From: Gammaproteobacteria bacterium
GTDB taxonomy: Bacteria; Pseudomonadota; Gammaproteobacteria; Pseudomonadales; Pseudohongiellaceae
Length of the DNA: 64,000 nt
Direction of reading: 5' to 3'
Assembly: GCA_947457195.1 (NCBI GenBank)
Contig: CANGUU010000003.1
Coordinates: forward strand, 1-64,000
The notes under the pieces are model-generated. The model saw nothing but the letters and a program-made list of their open reading frames with translations, was not told the DNA's origin and did not search any database. Below are positions 34,929-42,564 of the stretch, piece after piece (the stretch's first letter is position 1; each line of letters begins with the position of its first letter). Both the position numbers and the translations under genes were made by a program.

Positions 34929-35783
34929 ATGTTTCTGCGTCCGCTCGCTGTGCTGCTCGTCACGGCAATGGCAAGTCTGGTCACCGCGCCGGCCACCGCC
35001 CATTTCCTCGTGGTCCATACCCCGAAAACGGCCCTGCTGCGCGGGGAGGACCTGCCATTCCACCTGATCTTTACCCATGCCTTCGCCGGTGAACCGAGCA
35101 TGGCCATGGACAAGCCCGAGCGCTTCTATTTCTCGCGGCGACCCGCTGCCGGCGAACCGTCCGAGGAGGTCGATCTGCTGCCCTACCTGCAGGCGATCGA
35201 CTGGCAGAGTGAAGACAGCCGGGTTCCGGCCTGGCGCGCCACCATTCCGCGCAATCTGGTGCGCTCGCTCGGTGACTACCAGTTCGTGGTCGAACCCGCG
35301 CCCTATCTCGAAGCGGGCGAAGACATCTACATCCAGCAGTTCGCCAAGGTCATGGTCAATGTCGGGGGCGTGCCGGGCAACTGGAGCGAAACCCTTGGCC
35401 TGCCGGCCGAGATCCACGCCCTCAACAAACCCTACGCCAACTGGACCAGCGGCGTGTTTCGCGGTGTGGTACTGAGTGACGGCGTACCGGTGCCCTTCAC
35501 CCAGATCGAAGTCGAGTACCTCAATCACGCGCTCGACGTCGACAATCGCCGCTTCGAGGAACAGGGCCAGATCACGGCGCCGCACCCCTCCCTGGAGGCG
35601 ATCGTCATCCTCAGCAATGCCCAGGGCGAATTCTCCTTTGCCCTGCCCAAGGCGGGCTGGTGGGGCTTTGCTGCCCTGAACGTGGGACCCACCAAAGAGC
35701 ATGCCGGCAAGCCGCTGTCGCAGGATGCCATCCTGTGGGTGCAGGTCACGGACCTCCCCCCCCTGACCGGAACCCGCCCATGA
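34929..35783 (+). CDS. DUF4198 family periplasmic protein
   Basis: 284 residues from ATG 34929. Signal peptide ends TATAHFLVV, and a His follows directly after the cleavage site as in NikK/NikM-type proteins. The pattern HLIFTHAFAGEPSMAMDKPERF and PLSQDAILWVQVTDLP is DUF4198. In other bacteria such proteins accompany nickel, cobalt or zinc importers and are thought to help capture the metal or sense it in the periplasm. It follows the small secreted protein by 14 bases, and its stop overlaps the next gene by four bases (ATGA). Confidence 0.82.
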   Translation: MFLRPLAVLLVTAMASLVTAPATAHFLVVHTPKTALLRGEDLPFHLIFTHAFAGEPSMAMDKPERFYFSRRPAAGEPSEEVDLLPYLQAIDWQSEDSRVPAWRATIPRNLVRSLGDYQFVVEPAPYLEAGEDIYIQQFAKVMVNVGGVPGNWSETLGLPAEIHALNKPYANWTSGVFRGVVLSDGVPVPFTQIEVEYLNHALDVDNRRFEEQGQITAPHPSLEAIVILSNAQGEFSFALPKAGWWGFAALNVGPTKEHAGKPLSQDAILWVQVTDLPPLTGTRP

Positions 35784-36400
35784 CCACCGCCCTGCTGCAA
35801 CCCATTCCGCCCAACAGTGCCCGCTGGGAAACCGCGCTGCTGCTCGCCGCGCTGGTCGGCGTCAGCGGTTTCACCTGGTTCTATGCCGAAGAGTACGGGC
35901 TCGAGGAAAAGACGCAGACTATTCTCGACTGGCAGATCAGCGCCTTCTCCGGCCTGCAGGGTGTGGATCAGGCGATCTACAACGAATTGCTGGTGGCGGC
36001 CGACGAGATCAACTGGATGGTGTACTACAACGGCTACTGGCCGGAGGACAAGGATTTCCAGGAAGCCCTGCTGCCGCCGTTCTACCGCGATCTCAGTTGG
36101 GAGCGAAATGGTTCGGTGCAGTGGGTGCTCAAGAATGTGGTGCAGGAAGGCGAGGCCCAGGGCCTGACGCTCTACCATGGGTCGAACGGCACGCTGCCCG
36201 AGCAGGGCGCCTACGTGCTGGTGATTGATCACAAACATGCGGGCGGCGTACAGGTGTCTCCCACCTCGATCTGGTGGTCTGCCGACCGCTTCGCGCCAGT
36301 GCCGGAGACGTCCAAGGTGGCGTCGCTGGTATTGCATGGCTGGAAGGAAGTGGTGCCCTACCAGGGCAAGGATGAAGTGGAGCGACTGAATGGCAACTGA
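35780..36400 (+). CDS. Membrane-anchored protein, probably DUF6162 family
   Basis: 206 residues. One N-terminal membrane helix (about 20-35, LLLAALVGVSGFTWFYAE) and a periplasmic domain with EEINWMVYYNGYWPEDKDFQ and VIDHKHAGGVQVSPTSIWW. I assign DUF6162 from the overall pattern and the position between DUF4198 and a metal-binding protein, with moderate certainty. Its function is not established. It overlaps the DUF4198 gene by four bases and the next binding-protein gene by 11 bases, so the whole run is one operon. Acidic and His residues could take part in metal handling. Confidence 0.7.
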   Translation: MTTALLQPIPPNSARWETALLLAALVGVSGFTWFYAEEYGLEEKTQTILDWQISAFSGLQGVDQAIYNELLVAADEINWMVYYNGYWPEDKDFQEALLPPFYRDLSWERNGSVQWVLKNVVQEGEAQGLTLYHGSNGTLPEQGAYVLVIDHKHAGGVQVSPTSIWWSADRFAPVPETSKVASLVLHGWKEVVPYQGKDEVERLNGN

Positions 36401-37358
36401 GCAGGCTGGACGCGGCAAGCGCGGACCGTACCCGGGGCGGCGACCGTCCCGCCGGCGATACTGGCTGCAGTGGCTCGCCGCCTGCCTGCTTGCCCTGGCT
36501 GCGGGCGGCGCCACGGCCGCGTTCAAGAACGGGGAACGACTTACGGTCGGCATCACACTGCACCCCTACTACAGCTTCGTGGCCGCCATCGTCGGAGACA
36601 AGGCCAGCATCGTTCCGCTGATCGGCGCCGGCTATAACCCACACAACTACAACCCGCTGCCAGACGACATGAAACGAGCCCAGTCACTCGATGTGCTGGT
36701 CGTCAACGGCATCGGTCACGATCAGTGGGCTTTCGAGATCATGCAGGCTGCCGGTGCCGGCAGCACACCGCTCATCTACGCCAACGATGGTGTGTCGTTG
36801 ATTCCCACGGCGGGCGCCGCTGACCAGAGCGTGAATGCCCATACGTTCATATCGACCATCACGGCCATCCAGCAGGTGTACGAGATTGCCCGCCGGCTCG
36901 GCGAGCTGGACCCCGCCCACGCCGAGGACTACCGCAAGAACAGCCGCGCGTATGCCACGCGACTGCGCCAACTGAAGGCCGAGTACACCGACAGGATCGC
37001 CACTCTCGACAGTTCCCGTTTCAGGGCAGCCACCATGCACGGCGCCTATGGCTACCTGATGCAGGAGTTCGGGCTCAATATCGTGGCGGTCATCGAGCCA
37101 CGCCACGGGGTGGAACCGACGGCGCGCCAGTTGGCACAGACCATCGACGACATCAAGGCTGCCGGCGTCAACGTGCTGTTCGCGGAGAAATTCTTTGCCG
37201 GCAAGCTGGCCGACACCTTGCAGGCCGAAACCGGCGTGAAAGTGTTTTCCTTCTCGCACATCTCCGACGGCGAGTACTCGGCAACGCTGTTTGAAGACGA
37301 AATGCGCTATAACCTTGAGTCGCTACACGCTGCCATCCAGAGCACGACCGCCCCCTGA
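36390..37358 (+). CDS. Metal ABC transporter substrate-binding protein (ZnuA/TroA superfamily)
   Basis: 322 residues. Signal region with an Arg-rich start and LLALAAGGATAAF cleavage. Three His ligands of the cluster A-I fold are identifiable: His85 in YNPHNYNP, His151 in VNAHTFIS and His217 in ATMHGAYGY; a fourth acidic ligand is likely in the FAEKFF/HISDGEY region. The long His-rich loop of E. coli ZnuA is absent. It captures Zn(II) or Mn(II) in the periplasm for the ATPase and permease that follow. It overlaps the previous gene by 11 bases. Confidence 0.9.
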   Translation: MATEQAGRGKRGPYPGRRPSRRRYWLQWLAACLLALAAGGATAAFKNGERLTVGITLHPYYSFVAAIVGDKASIVPLIGAGYNPHNYNPLPDDMKRAQSLDVLVVNGIGHDQWAFEIMQAAGAGSTPLIYANDGVSLIPTAGAADQSVNAHTFISTITAIQQVYEIARRLGELDPAHAEDYRKNSRAYATRLRQLKAEYTDRIATLDSSRFRAATMHGAYGYLMQEFGLNIVAVIEPRHGVEPTARQLAQTIDDIKAAGVNVLFAEKFFAGKLADTLQAETGVKVFSFSHISDGEYSATLFEDEMRYNLESLHAAIQSTTAP

Positions 37359-37377
37359 TCCCAGCACAGGTCCCTCC

Positions 37378-38097
37378 ATGCCAGGCCCCGCCATCCACGT
37401 ACGCGATCTGTCCCTGCAACTCGGGGCCAGCCCGGTTCTCACCGACCTGCAGTTCAGCATCGCAGGGGGTGCGCTGCACTGCCTGATCGGTCCCAATGGG
37501 GGCGGCAAGACGTCGACCGTCCGCTGCCTGCTGGGTCAGATGCCACACCGTGGCAGCATCGAGTTCAGCTGGCCCGGCGGGACCCGCGGCAGCATCGGTT
37601 ACGTGCCACAGCTGATCGAAATGGAAAAGACACTGCCGCTGACCATCGACGATTTCATGACCGTGATCAGCCAGAATCGACCGGCCTTCACGGGCACCCG
37701 GCGGTCGGCGAAGGCTGCCATCGATGCGGCGCTCGAGCGCGTCGGACTGACGGCGCGGCGCCGGCTGATGCTCGGCTCGCTGTCTGGCGGCGAGCGCCAG
37801 CGTCTGCTGTTCGCGCAGGCCTTGATCCCGGCTCCCGACCTGCTGGTGCTGGATGAGCCGATGACCAGCCTCGACGAGGCCGGCGCCCGGCTATTCGAAC
37901 AACTCATCCTCGAGATCCACGCCGGCGGCGCCACGGTGCTGTGGATCAACCATGATCTTGAGCAGGTGGCGCGCCTCGCGCAGTCCGTCACGGTCATCGA
38001 CAAGCGGGTGCTGGCCCACGGCGCGACCGCTACCACGCTCACCGCCGACATGCAGCGCGGCGTCTTCCATGCCCCGGTCGCCGGGAGGGCCGCCTGA
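37378..38097 (+). CDS. Metal ABC transporter ATP-binding protein
   Basis: 239 residues. Walker A GPNGGGKTST (residues about 39-48), Q-loop IGYVPQ, signature LSGGERQR, Walker B LLVLDEPMTSLD and the switch His in WINHDLEQV. The GGGKTS variant is common in zinc/manganese transporters of the ZnuC type. It powers uptake by the permease encoded next, whose ATG shares a base with this stop (TGATG). The C-terminal extension (ATTLTADMQRGVFHA) is typical of the metal subfamily. Confidence 0.92.
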   Translation: MPGPAIHVRDLSLQLGASPVLTDLQFSIAGGALHCLIGPNGGGKTSTVRCLLGQMPHRGSIEFSWPGGTRGSIGYVPQLIEMEKTLPLTIDDFMTVISQNRPAFTGTRRSAKAAIDAALERVGLTARRRLMLGSLSGGERQRLLFAQALIPAPDLLVLDEPMTSLDEAGARLFEQLILEIHAGGATVLWINHDLEQVARLAQSVTVIDKRVLAHGATATTLTADMQRGVFHAPVAGRAA

Positions 38098-39002
38098 TGA
38101 CACCCGTTTATGCCTGGCTGCGCGAGCAGTTGATGCTGTTGGGGGAAGCTGGATTGCTGCCCTCGGTGTTCTTCTACGAATTCGTCATCAATGCGCTGCT
38201 GTGCTCGCTGGTGATCGGTCCGCTGCTCGGCTGTGTCGGCACCATGATCGTTGCCAAGCGCATGGCTTTCTTTTCGCAGGCCATCGGCAATGCCGCGCTC
38301 ACCGGCGTGGCGATCGGCGTACTGATCGGCGAGTCCTACACCGCGCCCTATGTGTCGATGTTCAGCTTCTGTCTGCTGTTCGGTATCGTGCTTAACTACA
38401 CGAGACCGCGGACACGGCTGTCGGCAGATGCCCTCATCGGCGTTTTTCTGTCCATCTCTCTCGCGGTCGGCGCCTCGCTGGTGCTGTATGTGTCGGCGCG
38501 GGTGAATACCCACATCCTCGAAAGCGTGATGTTCGGCTCCATCCTCACGGTCAGCGATCTGGACATGGACGTGCTGCTGGTCGTCACGCTCATCACGCTG
38601 CTGGCGGGGCTGCCGCTCTACAACAAGATGCTGCTCGGCAGTCTCAACGCCAGTCTGGCGCAGGTGCGCGGTGTCAACGTGCAGGCCGTCGAGTACGTGT
38701 TCATCGTGTTGGTCACGCTGATCACGGTGGCCTGCGTGAAGATCATCGGGGCCGTGCTGGTGGAGGCACTGCTGCTGATCCCGGCGGCGGCGGCCCGCAA
38801 TCTGTGCCGAACGCTGCGCAGTTTCGTGTGGACGACCATGCTGCTGGCCACGCTGAGTTGCATCGGCGGTATCTGGATTCCGATGCAGTGGGATATCCCC
38901 GTACCCTCCGGCGGTGCGATCGTGATGCTGGCAGCGGGGTTCTTCATCGTCACGACCTTGATCCGCAACCTGGTGCCAGGCTTCCGGGAGGCACGACTGT
39001 GA
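38097..39002 (+). CDS. Metal ABC transporter permease (ZnuB-like)
   Basis: 301 residues with about eight membrane helices. Typical ABC-3 motifs include CVGTMIVAKRMAFFSQAIGNAALTGVAIG, GVFLSISLAVGASLVL and ESVMFGSILTVSDLDMDVL, and the LIPAAAARNL loop near the C-terminus. It forms the membrane channel for the imported metal. Overlaps the ATPase gene by one base upstream and the next gene by four bases downstream. Confidence 0.92.
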   Translation: MTPVYAWLREQLMLLGEAGLLPSVFFYEFVINALLCSLVIGPLLGCVGTMIVAKRMAFFSQAIGNAALTGVAIGVLIGESYTAPYVSMFSFCLLFGIVLNYTRPRTRLSADALIGVFLSISLAVGASLVLYVSARVNTHILESVMFGSILTVSDLDMDVLLVVTLITLLAGLPLYNKMLLGSLNASLAQVRGVNVQAVEYVFIVLVTLITVACVKIIGAVLVEALLLIPAAAARNLCRTLRSFVWTTMLLATLSCIGGIWIPMQWDIPVPSGGAIVMLAAGFFIVTTLIRNLVPGFREARL

Positions 39003-39904
39003 TTGCCAGGCTGCGCGCACTCAGGCCGCTGGCGCTCGTGCTGGCGTGCCAGCTGCCCGCAGCCACGCTACACGCCCAAACCGGCGAGAGCCCCACCGTC
39101 CTCGTCGCCATGGCGCCGCTTCATTCCCTGACACAGGCACTGGTGGCCGGCACCGCTGTACGACTGACCCTGCTGCCGGAAGAACCGCGCTCGATGCAGG
39201 CGCAGGCCACCTTGTTCACGCGGCAGGCGGAGCGCTTTGCCGAGCAGTTCAGGACCGCCGATGCGGTGATCACGATGGGCAAACTGTGGGCGGGCGACCC
39301 GCTTTACACGGCCGCGCGCGAAGTGAACATCCGCATCGTCGATATCGATGCCAGCAAACCGTGGTCGCATGAACTGGATGGAGTGGCGGTGGCCAACTCG
39401 CCGGCCAGCAATGCCGTGTCGCCGTACTTCTGGCTGAGCCCGTCCAACGTCATCCGCACGCTGGACATCATCGGCCACGACCTGCAGCGACTGTACCCGC
39501 AGCAGGCCGCCACCATCGCCGCCAACCTCGCGCGCGAAAAGGCCAGCTACTTGCAACTGAAGAACGACGTGGAGCGGCGCCTCGCCGCGGTGGCCGATCC
39601 GCTGGTCTACGCCTTGAGCGATCAGTTCGTGTACCTGACCAGCGACCTCGGCGTGTTCGTGGAGGACTACTTCGTGAAGCAGGACATCGATTGGCAAGCC
39701 GCTGACCTCGCTGCCCTGACCGCCGCCCTGCGTGCCGCCGACGTAAAGGTCGTGCTGCATCAGTGGCAGCCATCAGCGCCGATCCGCGAGGCCATCGCAG
39801 CGGCCGGCGCCGACCTGCTGGTGCTCGATACACTGGAGACCACGACTGACTTCCGGGCTGGCCTGACCCAGGACCTGCAGGCTCTGCTTACGGCGCTGGA
39901 GTAA
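38999..39904 (+). CDS. Second, ligand-divergent metal-binding-protein homologue
   Basis: 301 residues beginning with GTG at 38999, which overlaps the permease stop by four bases. Signal peptide to about residue 26. The cluster A-I fold is visible, including FWLSPSNVIRTLDIIGHDL, but the three His ligands of the first protein are replaced by Arg64 (LPEEPRSM), Tyr143 (SPYFWL) and Asp208 (LSDQFVYL). His42 near the N-terminus is not an equivalent ligand. So it probably does not bind metal in the same way; it may bind a chelated metal, a different ion, or act as a partner of the first protein. Transcribed with the whole operon. Confidence 0.8.
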   Translation: MIARLRALRPLALVLACQLPAATLHAQTGESPTVLVAMAPLHSLTQALVAGTAVRLTLLPEEPRSMQAQATLFTRQAERFAEQFRTADAVITMGKLWAGDPLYTAAREVNIRIVDIDASKPWSHELDGVAVANSPASNAVSPYFWLSPSNVIRTLDIIGHDLQRLYPQQAATIAANLAREKASYLQLKNDVERRLAAVADPLVYALSDQFVYLTSDLGVFVEDYFVKQDIDWQAADLAALTAALRAADVKVVLHQWQPSAPIREAIAAAGADLLVLDTLETTTDFRAGLTQDLQALLTALE

Positions 39905-39919
39905 CGACGAGGCCAGCGC

Positions 39920-39949
39920 GGGCGCGGCGCGCCGACCGTCCCCGCGCCC
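39920..39949 (+). terminator. GC hairpin between convergent genes
   Basis: Arms 39920-39927 and 39942-39949 (GGGCGCGG and its complement) pair over 8 bp with a 14-base loop, 16 bases after the metal operon and before the convergent gene ending at 39984. No U-tract. Confidence 0.35.
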
Positions 39950-39983
39950 TGGCGAGGCCAGTGGCCCTCGCGGCTGCTACCCT

Positions 39984-40832
39984 TCAGGGAGTGGGCGCCG
40001 CGCCGCGGAAGCTGGACTGCAGCAAATGCGTCAGCGTGTGGGCATAACGCAGGCGGCCAGATTCGACGCGGAAGAGATGCGTATCGGGCGCGCCACTGCC
40101 GCCGCTCGGACTGCCGGTACCGAAGGTGCAGAACACCACGACGGCACCGAGCACCTCATCGACCACGAAGCGACGGTTGGCAATGTTCACGCCGGCCGGC
40201 ACGCCGACTTCACAGGAATCATCGTCCCGGCCCTTGCCCGTGTACATGCCGCCTTCGATGCGTACACAGGGGTAGCCCCACGGCACCTGATCCTTCTTGC
40301 CTTCGAGGAAGGCGTCCAGATAAGCGTTGGCTGCTGCCAGGATCGTAGCGCGGGAGTCGCGGTCGGCAGCGGGGATCGGGCCCCAGTCCTCGGCCGAGGA
40401 ATACTTGAGGTAGTTGTCGGCATTGAACAGCCAGTAGCCGGTGGTGGTCCACAGCACTTCGACCTCGGCGATCTTGTCGTGGTTCACGCGCAAGCGGGTG
40501 CCAAGCACGTAGGGCTTGGCACTGTCGGTGATGATGACTTCCGTGAAGGACTGACAGCTGGCGTCATCGACGATGCTGCGATGGTGGTCGATCTTCATGG
40601 CCTGACTGACGATGCCCGTCTTGATATCGCCAATCACCATGTTTTCCCAGTAGCCGACGTTGGCCGCCAGCGGCAGTCCCGCCAGATCGCCGCTGCCCTG
40701 CGCGGCGACATACAGTTCGGCTGCCTTCAGCAACCCGCCGCGCGTACAGTCGATCTGCGCCTGCGCACCCGCCGGTGCCAGCGCTGCGCCGGCGAGCAGC
40801 AGCGCTGCCAATGCAAATGAATGACGAATCAT
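39984..40832 (-). CDS. Secreted protein of unknown function
   Basis: 282 residues from ATG 40832, with AAAGGAG upstream. Clear signal peptide (cleavage near AQAQID). Repeated patterns ALLAAAN/AAELYVAAQGSGDLAGLP and ANAYLDAFLEGKKDQVPWG suggest two NTF2/SnoaL-like units, with conserved Cys residues (Cys29, Cys94 region, VFCTFG) that could form disulphides. The RLRYAHTLTHLLQ tail is typical of nuclear-transport-factor-like folds. I cannot assign a function. It stands alone on the reverse strand, convergent with the metal operon. Confidence 0.7.
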   Translation of the reverse strand: MIRHSFALAALLLAGAALAPAGAQAQIDCTRGGLLKAAELYVAAQGSGDLAGLPLAANVGYWENMVIGDIKTGIVSQAMKIDHHRSIVDDASCQSFTEVIITDSAKPYVLGTRLRVNHDKIAEVEVLWTTTGYWLFNADNYLKYSSAEDWGPIPAADRDSRATILAAANAYLDAFLEGKKDQVPWGYPCVRIEGGMYTGKGRDDDSCEVGVPAGVNIANRRFVVDEVLGAVVVFCTFGTGSPSGGSGAPDTHLFRVESGRLRYAHTLTHLLQSSFRGAAPTP

Positions 40833-40872
40833 GGAACAGCTCCTTTATGAGTGTTGTGCCCTGCGCGGCTGA

Positions 40873-41295
40873 TTATAGGTCGACGCGTCGCTGCGGGGTC
40901 AGCAGACGCCTCTGCAGGTCGGCATGGGCGGCCTCGATCAAGCGGGCCAGGGCAGTCTCGTCGAGCGGCGTGCCCGGCTGCACCTTCACATGACGCATGG
41001 CTTTGCCGCTACCCTGCAGCAGGCCCCGGGGGTCGGGAAGGTCGGCCCCTTGGTAGAAACCCACGTTGACATGCAGACGGAAGACATTGACGTACAGAAA
41101 CGCCGCATCCTGCAGACACGCAACCGGACACCCGTCGTGCAGCAGCCAGCGCACCTCGGGACCACAGCGCCTCGCCACATCGAACCACTGGCGCGCCAGC
41201 GCCCCGAGGATACCGGGGCGGGCCTTGAACCAGTCGCTGAGAATGGCTTCGCGGCGCGATGCCCCGCTCAGCAGAAACAACCGCTCTACGGCCAT
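40873..41295 (-). CDS. DUF1801 family protein
   Basis: 140 residues from ATG 41295 (CAAGGA upstream). The DUF1801/YdhG-like pattern is visible: GPEVRWLLHDGCPVACLQDAAFLYVNVF and DLPDPRGLLQGSGKAMRHVKV, ending with a helix containing LIEAAHADLQRR. Small cytosolic proteins of unknown function, distantly related to frataxin-like folds. Located 36 bases downstream of an acetyltransferase gene on the same strand. Confidence 0.8.
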   Translation of the reverse strand: MAVERLFLLSGASRREAILSDWFKARPGILGALARQWFDVARRCGPEVRWLLHDGCPVACLQDAAFLYVNVFRLHVNVGFYQGADLPDPRGLLQGSGKAMRHVKVQPGTPLDETALARLIEAAHADLQRRLLTPQRRVDL

Positions 41296-41334
41296 CAATC
41301 CTTGCCCCCAGTGCCCGCGGCAGCTGCCGCGGTC

Positions 41335-41838
41335 TCACCCCACCACGACCACATAGCGCTCGCCGCCGAGTGAAAACGTCGCTGCCTCGCGCAAGCCGGC
41401 AGCGCGGTGTGCAGCTCGCGAGGCAGCATTGTCCTCACGAATGAAGGACTGCAGCGGGGCATGGCCGCACTGTTGGCGCTGCGCCCGCAGCAAGGCCTGG
41501 GCCACCCCGCGGCGCCGCTCGCTGGCTGCCACGCAGATGGGACCGTGCAGGTAAGCACCCGAGTGGTCGTAGGCCTGCAGCATGGCCTGGATGATCGGCA
41601 CGTGGGCCTGCAGTTGCCGGGAGGTGAAGGCCACGTAGCCGATCACCACGCCGTCCCGGCGCGCCACCAGCAAGGCGGCGTGCGCCATGGCCTGCAGGAA
41701 CCACTCGCGTGGGAAACGCGCCGACAGGCTGCCGCCCCGTTCGATCTGGTTGGCATCCTGCAGCGCAAGGATGCCGTCAACATCCTCCGGGGCCGGCACA
41801 CCGCAGTAAAAACTCCCTTCGCTCGCCGAGTCACTCAT
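41335..41838 (-). CDS. GNAT-family acetyltransferase
   Basis: 167 residues from ATG 41838. Motif A for acetyl-CoA is GPICVAASERRRGVAQALLRAQ, followed by NAASRAAHRAAGLREAATFSLGGERYVV, the usual GNAT C-terminus. Acceptor unknown. Its neighbour DUF1801 is downstream on the same strand, and azurin is 66 bases upstream on the same strand. Confidence 0.85.
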   Translation of the reverse strand: MSDSASEGSFYCGVPAPEDVDGILALQDANQIERGGSLSARFPREWFLQAMAHAALLVARRDGVVIGYVAFTSRQLQAHVPIIQAMLQAYDHSGAYLHGPICVAASERRRGVAQALLRAQRQQCGHAPLQSFIREDNAASRAAHRAAGLREAATFSLGGERYVVVVG

Positions 41839-41904
41839 CGGTCAGACCCGCCGAGGCAGTACGCAGATACTGGAGGCCATCGCCGAGTCACCGTCATGCG
41901 CTGC

Positions 41905-42354
41905 TCACTCGACCAGCAGCTTGCCCTGCATCTGCACGAAATGCGCGGGAAAGCTGCAGAAGTAGGTGTAGTCGCCTCCTGGCTCGAGGCGCGAGGGATC
42001 GAAACTGATCGTGGTCTGCTCACCGCCACCGATCACCCGCGTAGCCGCCAGCACACGGGTATCGCCGGGCTTGACGAACTGGTTGTCGAAACCGGCACGT
42101 TGACCGTCCTGCACGGCGCCCTCGAAGTCCTCGGCGCGGGTGAGCACCCAGTTGTGCCCCATGCTGCCCGCCGGCTGGGTACCGATGTGGCGCAGTGTGA
42201 GGCTGAACTCGGCGCAGCGGCGATCCACGCTGATCTGTCTGGCGCTGAAACCCAAGGTGTCCTTCACGTCGATCGTGACTGCACAGGTCTGGGCGAAGGT
42301 CTGGCCAGCCAGCAGCAGGGCTGCGGCGACCGCACCGGTCAAGCTCCGTTTCAT
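41905..42354 (-). CDS. azu: Azurin
   Basis: 149 residues; signal peptide 1-21 (cleavage near TFAQ). The blue copper site is complete: His67 in MGHNWV, Cys133 and His138 in FCSFPAHF, and Met142, with Gly at the usual preceding loop. Cys24 and Cys47 would form the conserved disulphide. Azurins shuttle electrons in the periplasm, for example between cytochromes and reductases. The ATG (42354) follows AAGGA. No obvious electron-transfer partner is adjacent; the b561 and DUF1592 cytochromes elsewhere in the window are possible but unproven. Confidence 0.93.
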   Translation of the reverse strand: MKRSLTGAVAAALLLAGQTFAQTCAVTIDVKDTLGFSARQISVDRRCAEFSLTLRHIGTQPAGSMGHNWVLTRAEDFEGAVQDGQRAGFDNQFVKPGDTRVLAATRVIGGGEQTTISFDPSRLEPGGDYTYFCSFPAHFVQMQGKLLVE

Positions 42355-42450
42355 GCTGGTCTGGCTTCCTTGGAGAGCGGCAATTGTCGGCAGGGTGGGT
42401 AAAAAAGCGGTGTGGATGCTAGCAGATCACTTCCGGACGGATAAGGCAGG

Positions 42451-42468
42451 GCCGGAGCGGCTTTTTTT
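42451..42468 (+). terminator. Short hairpin with U-tract upstream of the G8 gene
   Basis: GCCG-GAG-CGGC (42451-42461) is followed by seven T at 42462-42468, extendable by G-U pairs. It points forward, 97 bases before the G8 gene start, with no forward gene ending there. Could be a leader attenuator or chance. Confidence 0.3.
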
Positions 42469-42564
42469 CCACGGGCTTCACGCTTACCATCCGGCCCGCA
42501 TCGCACCGAAATCCTGCCCCGCAACAGCGCAGCAGGCTATTGATTGTCCAGGGGAGTATTCGCC

